A stretch of 64,000 nucleotides of DNA from positions 3,084,501-3,148,500 of the forward strand of contig NZ_CP012184.1 of NCBI RefSeq assembly GCF_001420995.1. The letters are read 5' to 3'. The notes beneath the pieces were generated by a model, which was given only the letters and a program-made list of their open reading frames with translations, was not told the origin of the DNA and made no database searches. The DNA is from Pseudonocardia sp. EC080619-01. GTDB taxonomy: Bacteria; Actinomycetota; Actinomycetes; Mycobacteriales; Pseudonocardiaceae. Below, piece by piece: positions 47,880 to 57,126 of the stretch (position 1 is the first letter of the stretch; the number at the start of each line of letters is the position of its first letter). The translations under genes and the position numbers were made by a program.

Positions 47880-50690
47880 TCACCCGGTGTTCTTCATCCC
47901 GGCCGCGATGCCGTTGATCGTCAGCAGCAGGGCGCGCTCCAGGTCCGGGTCCGGTTCGTCGCCCGCGGCCCGGCGCTGTGCCAGCAGCTCCACCTGCAGG
48001 TGGTGCAGCGGCTCCAGGTAGGCGTTGCGCACCGACAGCGTGTTGCGCAGCACCGGGTGCCGGGCCAGCAGCTGCGACTCGCCCGTCACCGCGAGGAGCT
48101 CCCGGCAGGTCAGCTCGTGCTCGGCGCGGATCTGGGAGAACAGGCCCTGCTGCTCCGGCTCGACGAGGGTCGCGACGTAGTTGGACGCGATCCGCAGGTC
48201 GGTCTTCGCCAGTGTCATCTCGACGTTGCCGATCAGGTTCCGGAAGAACGCCCACTGCCGCATCTCGGCGAGGTCCTCGGCGTAGCCGGCCTCCCGCGCG
48301 GCGCGCAGGCCGGAGCCCAGCCCGTACCAGCCCGGCACGACCATCCGGGTCTGCGTCCAGCCGAACACCCACGGGATCGCGCGCAGGTCGTCCAGGGTGG
48401 GGGTGCCCTGCCCGGGCCGCTTCGACGGCCGCGACCCGACGTTGAGCCTGCCCAGCTCCTCCACCGGGGTGGCGGCGGTGAAGAAGACCGGGAGGCCGTC
48501 GTCGCCGACCAGCCGCAGGTAGGTCTCGGTGGCGGCGGTGGACACGCACTCCATCACCTCGTCCCACCGCGCCAGGACGTCGGCGGGCCAGCGCGACGCC
48601 TGGTGCAGCAGCGTCGCGTCCAGCATGGACGCGAGCAGGATCTCCAGGTTGTCGTGCGCCAGGCTCGGCAGCGAGTACTTGTCGGAGATGACCTCGCCCT
48701 GCTCGGTGAGCTTCATCGTCGCGTCCACCGACCCGAACGGCGCCGACGCGATCGCCTCCCCGGCGGGCCCGCCACCGCGGCCGACCGAGCCGCCGCGGCC
48801 GTGGAACAGCCGCAGCCGGACGCCGTGCTCCGCGGCGACGTCGCGCAGCTGGCGCTGGGCCCGGTGGATCTGCCACTGCGACGCGGTGATCCCGGCTCCC
48901 TTGTTGGAGTCGGAGTAGCCGAGCATGATCTCCTGCAGGTCACCGCGGTTGCGGACCTGCTGCCGGTAGCCGGGGTCGGCGAGCAGGCCCTCCAGCAGCT
49001 CGCCCGCCTTCGACAGCTCGTCGACCGTCTCGAACAGCGGGACCAGGTCGATCGACGACCGGGGGTTCTCGCCCCCGATCTCCACCATGTACGACTCGCG
49101 GGCCAGGACGGCGACGGCGAGCAGGTCGTCGACGTCGCGGGCCATCGACACGATGTAGGTCCGCACGACGTCCGGCCCGAACTCGTGCTGCAGCGCGTGC
49201 ACGGTGTCGAAGGTGTCGAGCACCGGGGCGGTCGCCTCGGGGACGCCGTAGTGCCGCCGGACCAGCGGACGCTTGCGGCGCAGCTCCGCCGACAGCAGTT
49301 CGCGGCGCTCGTCGCGGGTCAGCTCGGCGTAGGGCTTCTCCAGCTCGCCGAGCTCGTCGTAGATCGCGCCGAGGGCGTCGTGGTGCTTCTGCGAGTGCTC
49401 CCGCACGTCCAGCTCGACCAGGTGCAGGCCGAGCGCCCGGGCCGAGCGGATCGCCCGGGCCAGGGTGCCGCCGGCGATCCGTGCGCCGTGGTGGCCGCGC
49501 AGCGACCGGTCGACGACGAGCAGGTCGTCCAGGTAGCCGGCGCTGCCCAGGTAGTCGACGCCCGGCTCGTGCGGGCCGCGGGCGGCGATCCGGCGGCGGG
49601 TGTTCTCCAGCCGGGCCGCCACGTAGGACAGCTTCAGGCGGTACGGCTCGTGCGCGTTGAGGCGGATGAACCGGTCGTGGACGTCCGGCAGGGCGCGCCG
49701 GTCACGGGTGAGCGAGCCGCGCAGCTCCTCGGAGACGCCCATGACCCGGGTGGACACCGACAGCTCGAAGACCAGCTGCTCGACGAGCTTCGCGTGGATG
49801 CGCAGCGCCCGGTCGGCGTTCAGCTCGAGCACCTCGCGCGTCACGGCGGGGGTGACGTTCGGGTTGCCGTCGCGGTCGCCGCCGACCCAGGAGCCCAGCA
49901 CGAGCGGCCGGGTGTCGTCGGGGATCTCCAGGCCCGCCTCGGCGGCCTCGTGGGCGAACTCGTCCAGCAGGTCGGGGACCGTGCGCTCGCCGAGCCGGGC
50001 GGCGAACCAGGCGATGTTGCGGGCCTCGTCGATCACCATCGGCTTGCCCGGGCGGATGTCGTCGGTCTGCCACAGCAGGTCCACCAGCGCGGCGAGCTCG
50101 GGATCGGGGGCCCCGCGTTCGAGGGCGTCCACGACCCGGCGCAGGATCCCCAGCACGGACTGCCGGGTGGACTCGGTGGGGTGGGCGGTGAAGACCGGGC
50201 GCAGCTGGGTGCGGGCGAGGACCTCGGCGACCTCGTCCGGGTCCGCCTCGGACGCGAGCCTGCGCAGCACGGTGCGCAGTGGGCGGGCGTCGGCGGGGCG
50301 CAGCGCACGCAGCTCGCGGGAGCGGTGCAGCTGCTCGGCGACGTTGGTCAGCTGGAAGTACTGGGAGAACGCCCGGGCCAGCAGCACCGCGGTCCCGGTG
50401 TCGATGCCGTCGAGCAGGGCGGCGACGACGTCCGGTCCCGCCTCCCCGCGGGCGGAGTCGCGGGCCGCGTGGCGCACCCGCTCGACCAGCTCCAGGACCT
50501 CCGGGCCGGCCTCGTCGGACAGCGTCTGCCCGAGCAGCGTGGAGAGCCGCCGGATGTCCGCGCGCAGCGCCTGGTGCTCGGACTCGCTCACGACGCCGGA
50601 GTGCGCGGACAGCGAGTCCGGGGCGAGCTCGGCGGTCCCGGAGTTCTCGGAGTTCTCGGTGGGGTCGGCACCGTTCACGGTCCGGGTCAC
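47880..50690 (-). CDS. ppc: Phosphoenolpyruvate carboxylase
   Basis: 936 residues. FTAHPTESTRQ holds the first catalytic His, GSWVGGDRDGNP the PEP-binding block, VELDVREHSQKH the second His region, LGYSDSNKGAG and FHGRGGSVGRGGGP the bicarbonate/PEP loop, and the chain ends with the conserved Asn-Thr-Gly. It carboxylates PEP to oxaloacetate, feeding the TCA cycle. The open frame extends to 50930, but GTG 50690 has GGAG seven bases upstream; the first ~30 residues are acidic and variable. Divergent from the GH42 gene with 215 bases between, in which no clear dyad was seen. Confidence 0.95.
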   Translation of the reverse strand: MTRTVNGADPTENSENSGTAELAPDSLSAHSGVVSESEHQALRADIRRLSTLLGQTLSDEAGPEVLELVERVRHAARDSARGEAGPDVVAALLDGIDTGTAVLLARAFSQYFQLTNVAEQLHRSRELRALRPADARPLRTVLRRLASEADPDEVAEVLARTQLRPVFTAHPTESTRQSVLGILRRVVDALERGAPDPELAALVDLLWQTDDIRPGKPMVIDEARNIAWFAARLGERTVPDLLDEFAHEAAEAGLEIPDDTRPLVLGSWVGGDRDGNPNVTPAVTREVLELNADRALRIHAKLVEQLVFELSVSTRVMGVSEELRGSLTRDRRALPDVHDRFIRLNAHEPYRLKLSYVAARLENTRRRIAARGPHEPGVDYLGSAGYLDDLLVVDRSLRGHHGARIAGGTLARAIRSARALGLHLVELDVREHSQKHHDALGAIYDELGELEKPYAELTRDERRELLSAELRRKRPLVRRHYGVPEATAPVLDTFDTVHALQHEFGPDVVRTYIVSMARDVDDLLAVAVLARESYMVEIGGENPRSSIDLVPLFETVDELSKAGELLEGLLADPGYRQQVRNRGDLQEIMLGYSDSNKGAGITASQWQIHRAQRQLRDVAAEHGVRLRLFHGRGGSVGRGGGPAGEAIASAPFGSVDATMKLTEQGEVISDKYSLPSLAHDNLEILLASMLDATLLHQASRWPADVLARWDEVMECVSTAATETYLRLVGDDGLPVFFTAATPVEELGRLNVGSRPSKRPGQGTPTLDDLRAIPWVFGWTQTRMVVPGWYGLGSGLRAAREAGYAEDLAEMRQWAFFRNLIGNVEMTLAKTDLRIASNYVATLVEPEQQGLFSQIRAEHELTCRELLAVTGESQLLARHPVLRNTLSVRNAYLEPLHHLQVELLAQRRAAGDEPDPDLERALLLTINGIAAGMKNTG

Positions 50691-50905
50691 GGCTGTGCTC
50701 CGTTCTCCGCGTGCGGACGCGGGTGGTGGCGGGCCGCTCGCGTCGTCGGGAACGGGATCAGCGCGCATCGTCCCCCGGGACGCGGACCCGCGGCCATTCC
50801 TGGGCCTCCCCGTTACTCCCGCGCAACACGGCGGCTCGGGTGGCCCGGATCGCACAGTCTCGCGCATCATCGAACACGAACGCACGCGTCTCGTGGAGGA
50901 ACGCC

Positions 50906-52927
50906 ATGGCCCGCTGGCTGCGCCGCACACCCGGCGTCACCCGTCCCCGGACCGAGTTCGGGGCCGACTACAACCCCGAGCAGTGGCCGCGGGAGACCTG
51001 GGGGTCCGACATCGCCCTCATGCGCGAGGCCGGGGTGACGGTCGCGACCGTCGGCGTCTTCTCCTGGGCCCGGTTGCAGCCCGCGCCGGACCGGTGGGAC
51101 TTCGGCTGGCTCGACGAGGTGCTCGACCTGCTGGGCGACGGCGGGATCGCGGTCGACCTGGCGACCGCAACGGCGTCCCCGCCGCCGTGGCTGCACCACC
51201 GGCACCCCGAGATCCTCCCGGTCGACGCCGACGGCCGGACCGTGTGGCCGGGCGGACGCCAGCACTACCGGCCCACGTCGCCGGTGTTCCGCCGGTACGC
51301 CCTCGACCTGGTCCGGCGGATGGCCGACCGCTACGGCGGACACCCGGCGCTGGCCGCGTGGCACGTGTCCAACGAGCTGGGCTGCCACAACGTCCACGAC
51401 CACTCGTCCGACGCCGAGACCGCCTTCCGGTCCTGGCTGCGCGAGCGCTACGGCGACCTGGACGCGCTCAACCACGCCTGGGGCACCTCGTTCTGGTCCC
51501 AGCACTACGGCGACTGGGCCGAGATCCGCACCCCGCGCACCGTCGGGCCCGGGACGTTCCCGAACCCCACCCAGCTCCTCGACTTCGCCCGCTTCTCCTC
51601 CGACGCGCTGCGCGACCACCTGCGGGCCGAGGTGGCGGTGCTGCGGGAGGTGACCCCGGACGTCCCCGTCACCACGAACTTCATGGTGATGGGCGAGACC
51701 AGCGGGATGGACTACGCGAGCTGGGTCCCGGAGATCGACATCGTGTCCAACGACCACTACGTCGTCCCGGGGCCGGACGCCCGCGACGAGCTGTCGTTCT
51801 CGTCGAACCTCACCGGCAACCTGGCCGGCGGGGAGCCGTGGTGGCAGATGGAGCACTCGACGTCGGCGGTGAACTGGCAGCCGGTGAACCGGGCCAAGCG
51901 GCCCGGCGAGCTCGCCCGGGACTCCCTCACCCACCTCGCGCACGGGGCCGACGCGATCTGCTACTTCCAGTGGCGCCAGTCCACGGCGGGTGCCGAGAAG
52001 TTCCACTCGGCGATGGTCCCGCACGCCGGGCCGGACTCCGCGGTGTTCCGCGACGTCACGGCCCTGGGCGCGACCCTCGCGGAGCTCGCCCCGGTCGCCG
52101 GGGCCCACCGGGTGCCCGCCCGGGCGGCGATCCTGTGGGACCAGCCGTCGTGGTGGGCCGCCGAGCAGCCCTTCACCCCGACGACGGAGCTGCGCTACAA
52201 GGCCGAGGCGCTCGGCTGGTACCGGGCGTTCCTCGACGCCGGGGTGCGCGCCGACGTCGTCCCCGCCGGGGCCGGGCTCGCCGGGTACGAGCTCGTCGTC
52301 GCGCCGGTGCTGCACGTCGTCGGGCCGGACCGGGCGGCCGAGCTCGCCGCGTTCGTCGACGGCGGCGGGCACCTGGTCACCACCTACTTCTCCGGCACCG
52401 TCGACGAGTCGGCGCACGCCGTGCCGGGCGGGTACCCCGGTGCGCTGCGCGACCTGCTGGGCGTCCGGGTCGAGGAGTTCGCCCCGCTCGACCCGGGCGC
52501 CACGGTCCTGCTCGACGACGGCGGCACCGGCGACCTGTGGAGCGAGCCGGTGCAGGTCGTCGACCCGTCGGTGGAGGTGCTCGCCCGCTACACCGGCGCG
52601 GGCACCGACCCGGGTGCGCCGGACCTGGCCGGGCTGCCCGCGGTGACCCGGCGCCCGGCCGGACGGGGCTCGGCGAGCTACGTCTCGACCCGGCTCGCCG
52701 ACCGCGCCCCGCTGCTCGGACGGCTGCTGCGCCGGGCCGGGATCGTGCCGGAGCTGCCGGGGGAGCTGTGCGGCCGGGTGGAGCTGGTCCGCCGCGAGGG
52801 CTTCCGGTTCCTGGTGAACCGGGGCGACACCCCCGTCGACCTGACCCCGCTCGGAGAGGCCGAGACCCTGGCCGGCCTGCCGCCGACCGTGCTGCCCCCA
52901 CGCGGGGCGACGGTCCTGCGCGACTGA
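50906..52927 (+). CDS. GH42 beta-galactosidase
   Basis: 673 residues. FGADYNPEQWP at the N-terminus is the family start; WHVSNELGCHN contains the acid/base Glu157 and WWQMEHSTSAVNW the nucleophile Glu316; a trimerisation domain and a small beta domain follow. It removes terminal beta-galactose, often from plant galactans. There is no signal peptide, so it acts on imported oligosaccharides. ATG 50906 has GTGGAGG five bases upstream. The gene stands alone between ppc and the fructose locus; no sugar transporter is adjacent. Confidence 0.92.
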   Translation: MARWLRRTPGVTRPRTEFGADYNPEQWPRETWGSDIALMREAGVTVATVGVFSWARLQPAPDRWDFGWLDEVLDLLGDGGIAVDLATATASPPPWLHHRHPEILPVDADGRTVWPGGRQHYRPTSPVFRRYALDLVRRMADRYGGHPALAAWHVSNELGCHNVHDHSSDAETAFRSWLRERYGDLDALNHAWGTSFWSQHYGDWAEIRTPRTVGPGTFPNPTQLLDFARFSSDALRDHLRAEVAVLREVTPDVPVTTNFMVMGETSGMDYASWVPEIDIVSNDHYVVPGPDARDELSFSSNLTGNLAGGEPWWQMEHSTSAVNWQPVNRAKRPGELARDSLTHLAHGADAICYFQWRQSTAGAEKFHSAMVPHAGPDSAVFRDVTALGATLAELAPVAGAHRVPARAAILWDQPSWWAAEQPFTPTTELRYKAEALGWYRAFLDAGVRADVVPAGAGLAGYELVVAPVLHVVGPDRAAELAAFVDGGGHLVTTYFSGTVDESAHAVPGGYPGALRDLLGVRVEEFAPLDPGATVLLDDGGTGDLWSEPVQVVDPSVEVLARYTGAGTDPGAPDLAGLPAVTRRPAGRGSASYVSTRLADRAPLLGRLLRRAGIVPELPGELCGRVELVRREGFRFLVNRGDTPVDLTPLGEAETLAGLPPTVLPPRGATVLRD

Positions 52928-52988
52928 CCTGTACGGTTCTGCCCCCGCCGGGGCCGGAGCGTGCTGGTCGACTCCGTGACACCGAGGC

Positions 52989-53023
52989 GAACGCCCCGCC
53001 GCACGAGGTGCGGCGGGGCGTTC
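52989..53023. terminator. 16-bp perfect hairpin between the GH42 and ptsH genes
   Basis: GAACGCCCCGCCGCAC (52989-53004) and GTGCGGCGGGGCGTTC (53008-53023) pair fully around a three-base GAG loop. It lies between convergent genes, so it likely ends transcripts from both. It is the most stable-looking hairpin in the window. Confidence 0.85.
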
Positions 53024-53039
53024 CCGTGGGTGCGGCGGG

Positions 53040-53324
53040 TCAGGCGGGGGCGGCGTCCATGTCCTGCTCCAGCAGCTCCGCCAGGGCGGCGACGGCGGCC
53101 TCGCCGTCGGCGTCGTCGGCGGCCGTGAGGACGACCTCCTCACCGGACTGCACCCCGAGGCCCATCACGGACAGGATGGACGCGGCGTCCACCGGCCCGC
53201 GGGTGCCGTCCGCGGTCGCGATGGTGACCTTCGCGGGCTGCTGCTTGGCGGCGGTGCAGAACAGGTTGGCGGGGCGGGCGTGCAGCCCTACGGACGAACC
53301 GACCTTCACGCGGCGCTCGGCCAT
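53040..53324 (-). CDS. ptsH: Phosphocarrier protein HPr
   Basis: 94 residues. SSVGLHARPA places the phosphorylated His at residue 15, exactly as in HPr. AASILSVMGLGVQSGEEV is the second conserved block, with the serine at the regulatory Ser46 position of Gram-positive HPr, although actinobacteria generally lack HPr kinase. It passes phosphate from EI to EIIA. 27 bases separate it from the fruA stop, so it ends the leftward fruR-fruK-EIIA-fruA-ptsH operon. Confidence 0.95.
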   Translation of the reverse strand: MAERRVKVGSSVGLHARPANLFCTAAKQQPAKVTIATADGTRGPVDAASILSVMGLGVQSGEEVVLTAADDADGEAAVAALAELLEQDMDAAPA

Positions 53325-53351
53325 GTCGGTGCTCCTCTCGGTGGTGGTGGG

Positions 53352-54863
53352 TCAGCCCGCGACCGGGGCGGCGGACGGGGTGTCGGCGACGGCGGCCGGG
53401 GCGGGCTCGGCCGGGGTGCGCCGGGCCGACTTCAGCGCCACGACGAGTGCGGCGGAGACCAGCGTCCCGGCGACGATCGCCAGCAGGTACGCGAACGGGT
53501 TGCCGATCAGCGGGACCACGAAGATGCCGCCGTGCGGGGCACGCAGCGTCGACCCGAAGGCCATCGACAGCGCACCGGTGACCGCGGAGCCCGCCATCAG
53601 CGACGGGATGACCCGCAGCGGGTCGCCCGCGGCGAACGGGATCGCGCCCTCGGTGATGAAGGAGGCGCCGAGCAGCCAGGCCGCGCGGCCGTTCTCCTGC
53701 TCGGCCCGGGTGAACAGGTTCTTCCGGACGGTGCTGGCCAGCGCCAGCGCCAGCGGCGGCGTCATGCCGGCCGCCATCACGGCTGCCATGATCAGCAGCG
53801 CGGTCTCGGAGCCGGTCGAGAGCCCGGCGACGGCGAAGGCGTACGCGGCCTTGTTCACCGGGCCGCCCATGTCGAAGGCCATCATCAGGCCGAGCAGGGC
53901 GCCGAGCAGCACCGCGTTCGTGCCGGACAGCCCGTTGAGCCAGCCGGTCAGGCCGGTCGTGGCGGCCGCGAGCGGCTGGCCGACGACCAGGAACATGATC
54001 GCGCCGACCACGGCCGTGCCGATCAGCGGCAGCACCAGCACCGGCATGATCCCGGCGAGCGCGCGGGGTGGCTGCCAGAGCTTCAGGCCGTAGATCACCG
54101 CACCGGCGAGCAGGCCGGCGACCAGGCCGCCGAGGAACCCGGCCTGGGTGTTGACGGCGATCATGCCGCCGACGAAGCCGGGCACCAGTGCGGGCCGGTC
54201 GGCGATGGCGTAGGCGATGAAGCCCGCGAGCACCGGCACCAGGAACCCGAAGGCCAGCGAGCCGATCTGGAACGACAGCGCGGCCCACGCGGCCAGCGAC
54301 CCCGCGTCGAAGTTGATCGAGGCGACGTTGCTGTCGTCGATGGAGACGATGTCCGGGTAGTCGGTGATCTGGTAGCCGCCGAGGGCGAAGCCCAGCGCGA
54401 TCAGCAGGCCGCCCGCGGCGACGAACGGGATGACGTAGGAGACACCCGTCATCAGCCAGCCGCGCAGCTTCGAACCGAACCCCGAACCGAAGTGCTTGGT
54501 CTCCATCTCCCCGCCGCCTGCGGCGGGGGCCGACGCGACCGGCGCACCGGCCGGCTGCTCGCCCGCCTTCGCGACGGCCTGCTCGATCAGTCCCGGCGCG
54601 CCGCCGATGGCCTTCTTGACCGGGCTGGTCACCGTCGGCAGGTGCGCGAAGCGCTCCTTGTCCCGGACCTCGACGTCGGCGGCCAGGATGATCGCCTCGG
54701 CCTCGGCGAGCTGCTCCGCGGTGAAGGGGGTGGACCCGGCCGAGCCCTGGGTCTCGACGACGATCTCGTGGCCGGCCTCCTCGGCGGCGACCTCGAGGGC
54801 CTCGGCGGCCATGTAGGTGTGCGCGATGCCGGTCGGGCACGCGGTCACGGCGAGGAGCTTCAC
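53352..54863 (-). CDS. fruA: PTS fructose transporter subunit IIBC
   Basis: 503 residues. The IIB domain (1-100) has the phosphorylated Cys9 in TACPTGIAHTYMAAE. An Ala/Pro-rich linker leads to the IIC domain with about eight to ten hydrophobic segments and the GAIPFAAGDPLRVIPS and PHGGIFVVP motifs of the fructose family. It imports fructose and phosphorylates it to fructose 1-phosphate. The start overlaps the EIIA stop by four bases (ATGA). Confidence 0.94.
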   Translation of the reverse strand: MKLLAVTACPTGIAHTYMAAEALEVAAEEAGHEIVVETQGSAGSTPFTAEQLAEAEAIILAADVEVRDKERFAHLPTVTSPVKKAIGGAPGLIEQAVAKAGEQPAGAPVASAPAAGGGEMETKHFGSGFGSKLRGWLMTGVSYVIPFVAAGGLLIALGFALGGYQITDYPDIVSIDDSNVASINFDAGSLAAWAALSFQIGSLAFGFLVPVLAGFIAYAIADRPALVPGFVGGMIAVNTQAGFLGGLVAGLLAGAVIYGLKLWQPPRALAGIMPVLVLPLIGTAVVGAIMFLVVGQPLAAATTGLTGWLNGLSGTNAVLLGALLGLMMAFDMGGPVNKAAYAFAVAGLSTGSETALLIMAAVMAAGMTPPLALALASTVRKNLFTRAEQENGRAAWLLGASFITEGAIPFAAGDPLRVIPSLMAGSAVTGALSMAFGSTLRAPHGGIFVVPLIGNPFAYLLAIVAGTLVSAALVVALKSARRTPAEPAPAAVADTPSAAPVAG

Positions 54864-55309
54864 GCTCCCACCTCCTGCTGGATGAAGGCCGCGACGGCGG
54901 CGTCGTCGGTGGCACCGAGCAGCTCGTTCTTGAACGAGGCCCGGACGAGGCGGCGGGCCAGCGCGGCCAGCACCGTCATGTGGTCGGTGTTCCCGCCCTC
55001 CGGGGCGGCGATCATGAAGATCAGGGTGGCCGGGCCGTCCTCGGCGCCGAAGTCGACGCCGCTGCTGCTGCGGCCGAACGCCAGGCTGGGCTCGGTGACG
55101 GCCGACGAGCGGCAGTGCGGGATGCCGATCCCGCCCTCCAGGCCGGTCGGCATCTGGGCCTCGCGGGCCTCGATGTCGGCGAGGAACCGGTCCAGGTCGG
55201 TGACCCGTCCGGCGTCGACGAGGCGCTGCGCGAGCGCGGTGACGGTGGCGGTGCGGTCGGCCGACGGCACGTCGAGGTCGACCAGATCAGCGGTGATCAG
55301 TGCGGTCAT
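54860..55309 (-). CDS. PTS fructose transporter subunit IIA
   Basis: 149 residues. GGIGIPHCRSSAV places the phosphorylated His at residue 65, and REAQMPTGLE before it is the family block. It takes phosphate from HPr His15 and passes it to Cys9 of FruA. In some relatives IIA is fused to IIBC; here it is separate but coupled through overlaps on both sides (with fruK and with fruA). Confidence 0.92.
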   Translation of the reverse strand: MTALITADLVDLDVPSADRTATVTALAQRLVDAGRVTDLDRFLADIEAREAQMPTGLEGGIGIPHCRSSAVTEPSLAFGRSSSGVDFGAEDGPATLIFMIAAPEGGNTDHMTVLAALARRLVRASFKNELLGATDDAAVAAFIQQEVGA

Positions 55310-56271
55310 GCGGCATCTCCGGTGAGGGCGAGGGTGACGTCCGGCGTGGGTGCCAGTTCGACGTCGTCGATACGGATGTCGGCCGGGCCCGGCGTGACGG
55401 ATCCGGGCAGGCGGCAGGCGGCGGCGCCGTGGGCGACGGCCTGTCGCAGGGCGTCCGGACCCTCCCCGCCCGCGGCCAGGAACCCGGCCAGGGTGGAGTC
55501 GCCGGCGCCGACCGTGCTGCGCACGGCGATCGGAGGGGTCCGGGCGTGGTACTCGCCGGACCGGTCGACCAGCAGGGCGCCTCCGGCACCCAGGCTGACC
55601 AGGACCGCGCCGATCCCGCGGGCACGCAGCTCGCGGGCCGCCACCAGCACGTCGCCGAGGCTGCCCAGCGGGCGCCCGACGAGCTCGGCCAGCTCGGCGT
55701 GGTTGGGCTTCACGAGATCGGGCCCGGCCGCCACCGCGTGGTGCAGCGGGGCACCCGAGGTGTCGACGGCGATCCGAAGGCCGGGCCGGCGGCAGCGCCG
55801 CACCAGCTCGGCGTACGCGTCGTCGCCGACCCCGCGGGGCAGCGACCCGCAGCCGACCAGCCACGTGGCGCCCGCGCCGAGGGTCTGTGCCCGGTCGAGG
55901 AGTGCCTCGGCCTCGTCCGGGGTCAGCCGCGGGCCCGCCTCGTTGATCTTGGTGGTGACGCCGTCCGGCTCGACCAGGGTGATGTTGACCCGGGTGGCCT
56001 CGCCGACGGGCACCGCGACGGTGGTGACGTCGGTGGGCTCCAGGAGGGCGGCGAGCCGCTCGCCCGGCGCGGCGCCGGACGGCATCAGCGCCACCACCCG
56101 GTGCCCGGCCGCGGCGAGCGCGCGGGCGACGTTGACGCCCTTCCCGCCCGGATCGACCCGGACGGACGTGGCGCGGTGCACCGCCCCGCGGACCAGGTGC
56201 GGCAGCTCGACCGTGCGGTCCAGGCTCGGGTTCGGCGTGACCGTGACGAACATCGGGGGTGTTCCCGTCAT
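55306..56271 (-). CDS. fruK: 1-phosphofructokinase
   Basis: 321 residues of the PfkB/ribokinase family. TPNPSLDRTVELP near the start, GGKGVNVARALAAAGH (sugar binding), KPNHAELAELVG, and RSTVGAGDSTLAGFL with the catalytic Asp of GAGD. It converts fructose 1-phosphate to fructose 1,6-bisphosphate in the cytosol. ATG 56271 overlaps the fruR stop (ATGA); a second in-frame ATG at 56253 (MFVTVTPN) is equally near the family start. Confidence 0.94.
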   Translation of the reverse strand: MTGTPPMFVTVTPNPSLDRTVELPHLVRGAVHRATSVRVDPGGKGVNVARALAAAGHRVVALMPSGAAPGERLAALLEPTDVTTVAVPVGEATRVNITLVEPDGVTTKINEAGPRLTPDEAEALLDRAQTLGAGATWLVGCGSLPRGVGDDAYAELVRRCRRPGLRIAVDTSGAPLHHAVAAGPDLVKPNHAELAELVGRPLGSLGDVLVAARELRARGIGAVLVSLGAGGALLVDRSGEYHARTPPIAVRSTVGAGDSTLAGFLAAGGEGPDALRQAVAHGAAACRLPGSVTPGPADIRIDDVELAPTPDVTLALTGDAA

Positions 56272-57029
56272 GCGCGCACCACCTTCGGTCCGGCGGCCTC
56301 CAGCGCGGCGGCGTCCGCCGGGTCGAGGCCGGTGTCGGTGATCAGGGTGTCGATCTCGGCGGGCGTCCCGAAGCGGACGAACTGGTCGGCGCCGAACTTG
56401 CTCGCGTCGGCCAGGACGACCGACCGGCGGGCGGCGCGGAGCATCGCCCGCTTGGTCGCGCCCTCGTCCGGGTCCGGGGTGGTGAGGCCCCGGGTGGGGG
56501 AGAAGCCGTTGGTGCCGAGGAACGCGACGTCGACGACGAGATCGGCGAGCACGCTGTTCGCCCAGTCGTCGACGGTCGCGAGGGTGGTCCCGCGGACCCG
56601 GCCGCCGAGCAGCCTCAGGTGCACGTTCGGGCGTCCGGCGAGCGACGACGCGATCGGGAGCGAGTTGGTGACGACGGTGAGGTCCCGCTCCCGCGGCAGC
56701 GCCCCGGCCAGGCGGGAGGTGGTGGTGCCGGCGTCGAGCAGGATCGTCGCGGCGGTGCCGAGCTCGGCGACCGCGGCCTTCGCGATCCGCTCCTTCTCCG
56801 CGCCGTACTGGCTGTCGCGCTGGCCGACGCCCGGCTCGAAGTTCAGCAGGTCGGACGGGATGGCGCCGCCGTGCACCCGGCGCACCAGGCCCTGCCGCTC
56901 CAGCCCACCGAGGTCGCGGCGGATCGTCTCGGGGGTGACATCGAGCTCCTCGGCGACGGCGGCCACGTCGACCCGGCCCCGGTCCCGGGTCCGGTCGAGC
57001 AGCCACTGCTGACGCTCCGCTGCGTACAT
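56268..57029 (-). CDS. fruR: DeoR-family repressor of the fructose operon (FruR-like)
   Basis: 253 residues. VDVAAVAEELDVTPETIRRDLGGLERQGLVRRVHGGA is the DeoR N-terminal helix-turn-helix and its hinge. The C-terminal sugar-phosphate-binding domain has LLDAGTTTSRLAGALP and FLGTNGFSPTRGLTTP. The effector is expected to be fructose 1-phosphate. It heads the operon it presumably controls and is divergent from ptsI. Three direct repeats with 12-base spacing lie in the shared promoter. Confidence 0.92.
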   Translation of the reverse strand: MYAAERQQWLLDRTRDRGRVDVAAVAEELDVTPETIRRDLGGLERQGLVRRVHGGAIPSDLLNFEPGVGQRDSQYGAEKERIAKAAVAELGTAATILLDAGTTTSRLAGALPRERDLTVVTNSLPIASSLAGRPNVHLRLLGGRVRGTTLATVDDWANSVLADLVVDVAFLGTNGFSPTRGLTTPDPDEGATKRAMLRAARRSVVLADASKFGADQFVRFGTPAEIDTLITDTGLDPADAAALEAAGPKVVRA

Positions 57030-57058
57030 CTTTGTTCGCTCCCGCTTCGATGCTTGCG

Positions 57059-57094
57059 TGTGTCTGAGTATGTGGGTTTTACTGTGTTTGTCAA
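57059..57094. promoter_or_regulatory. Three 12-base-spaced direct repeats in the fruR/ptsI promoter
   Basis: TGTGTCTG (57059-57066), TGTGGGTT (57071-57078) and TGTGTTTG (57083-57090) start exactly 12 bases apart; TTTGTTCG at 57031 may be a further half site. The stretch is T-rich and stands out from the surroundings. DeoR-type repressors commonly bind short direct repeats. It lies 30 bases upstream of fruR and 33 upstream of ptsI, so it can control both. Confidence 0.6.
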
Positions 57095-57126
57095 CGGGTC
57101 ACGTCGGAGTAACCCAGGGAGCCCCC

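Noticed and set aside
49657..54093. A 1478-codon open frame across ppc, the GH42 gene and fruA
   Set aside because: It is antisense or out of frame with strongly supported genes; its composition is the Arg/Ala/Pro-rich kind typical of shadows in GC-rich DNA.
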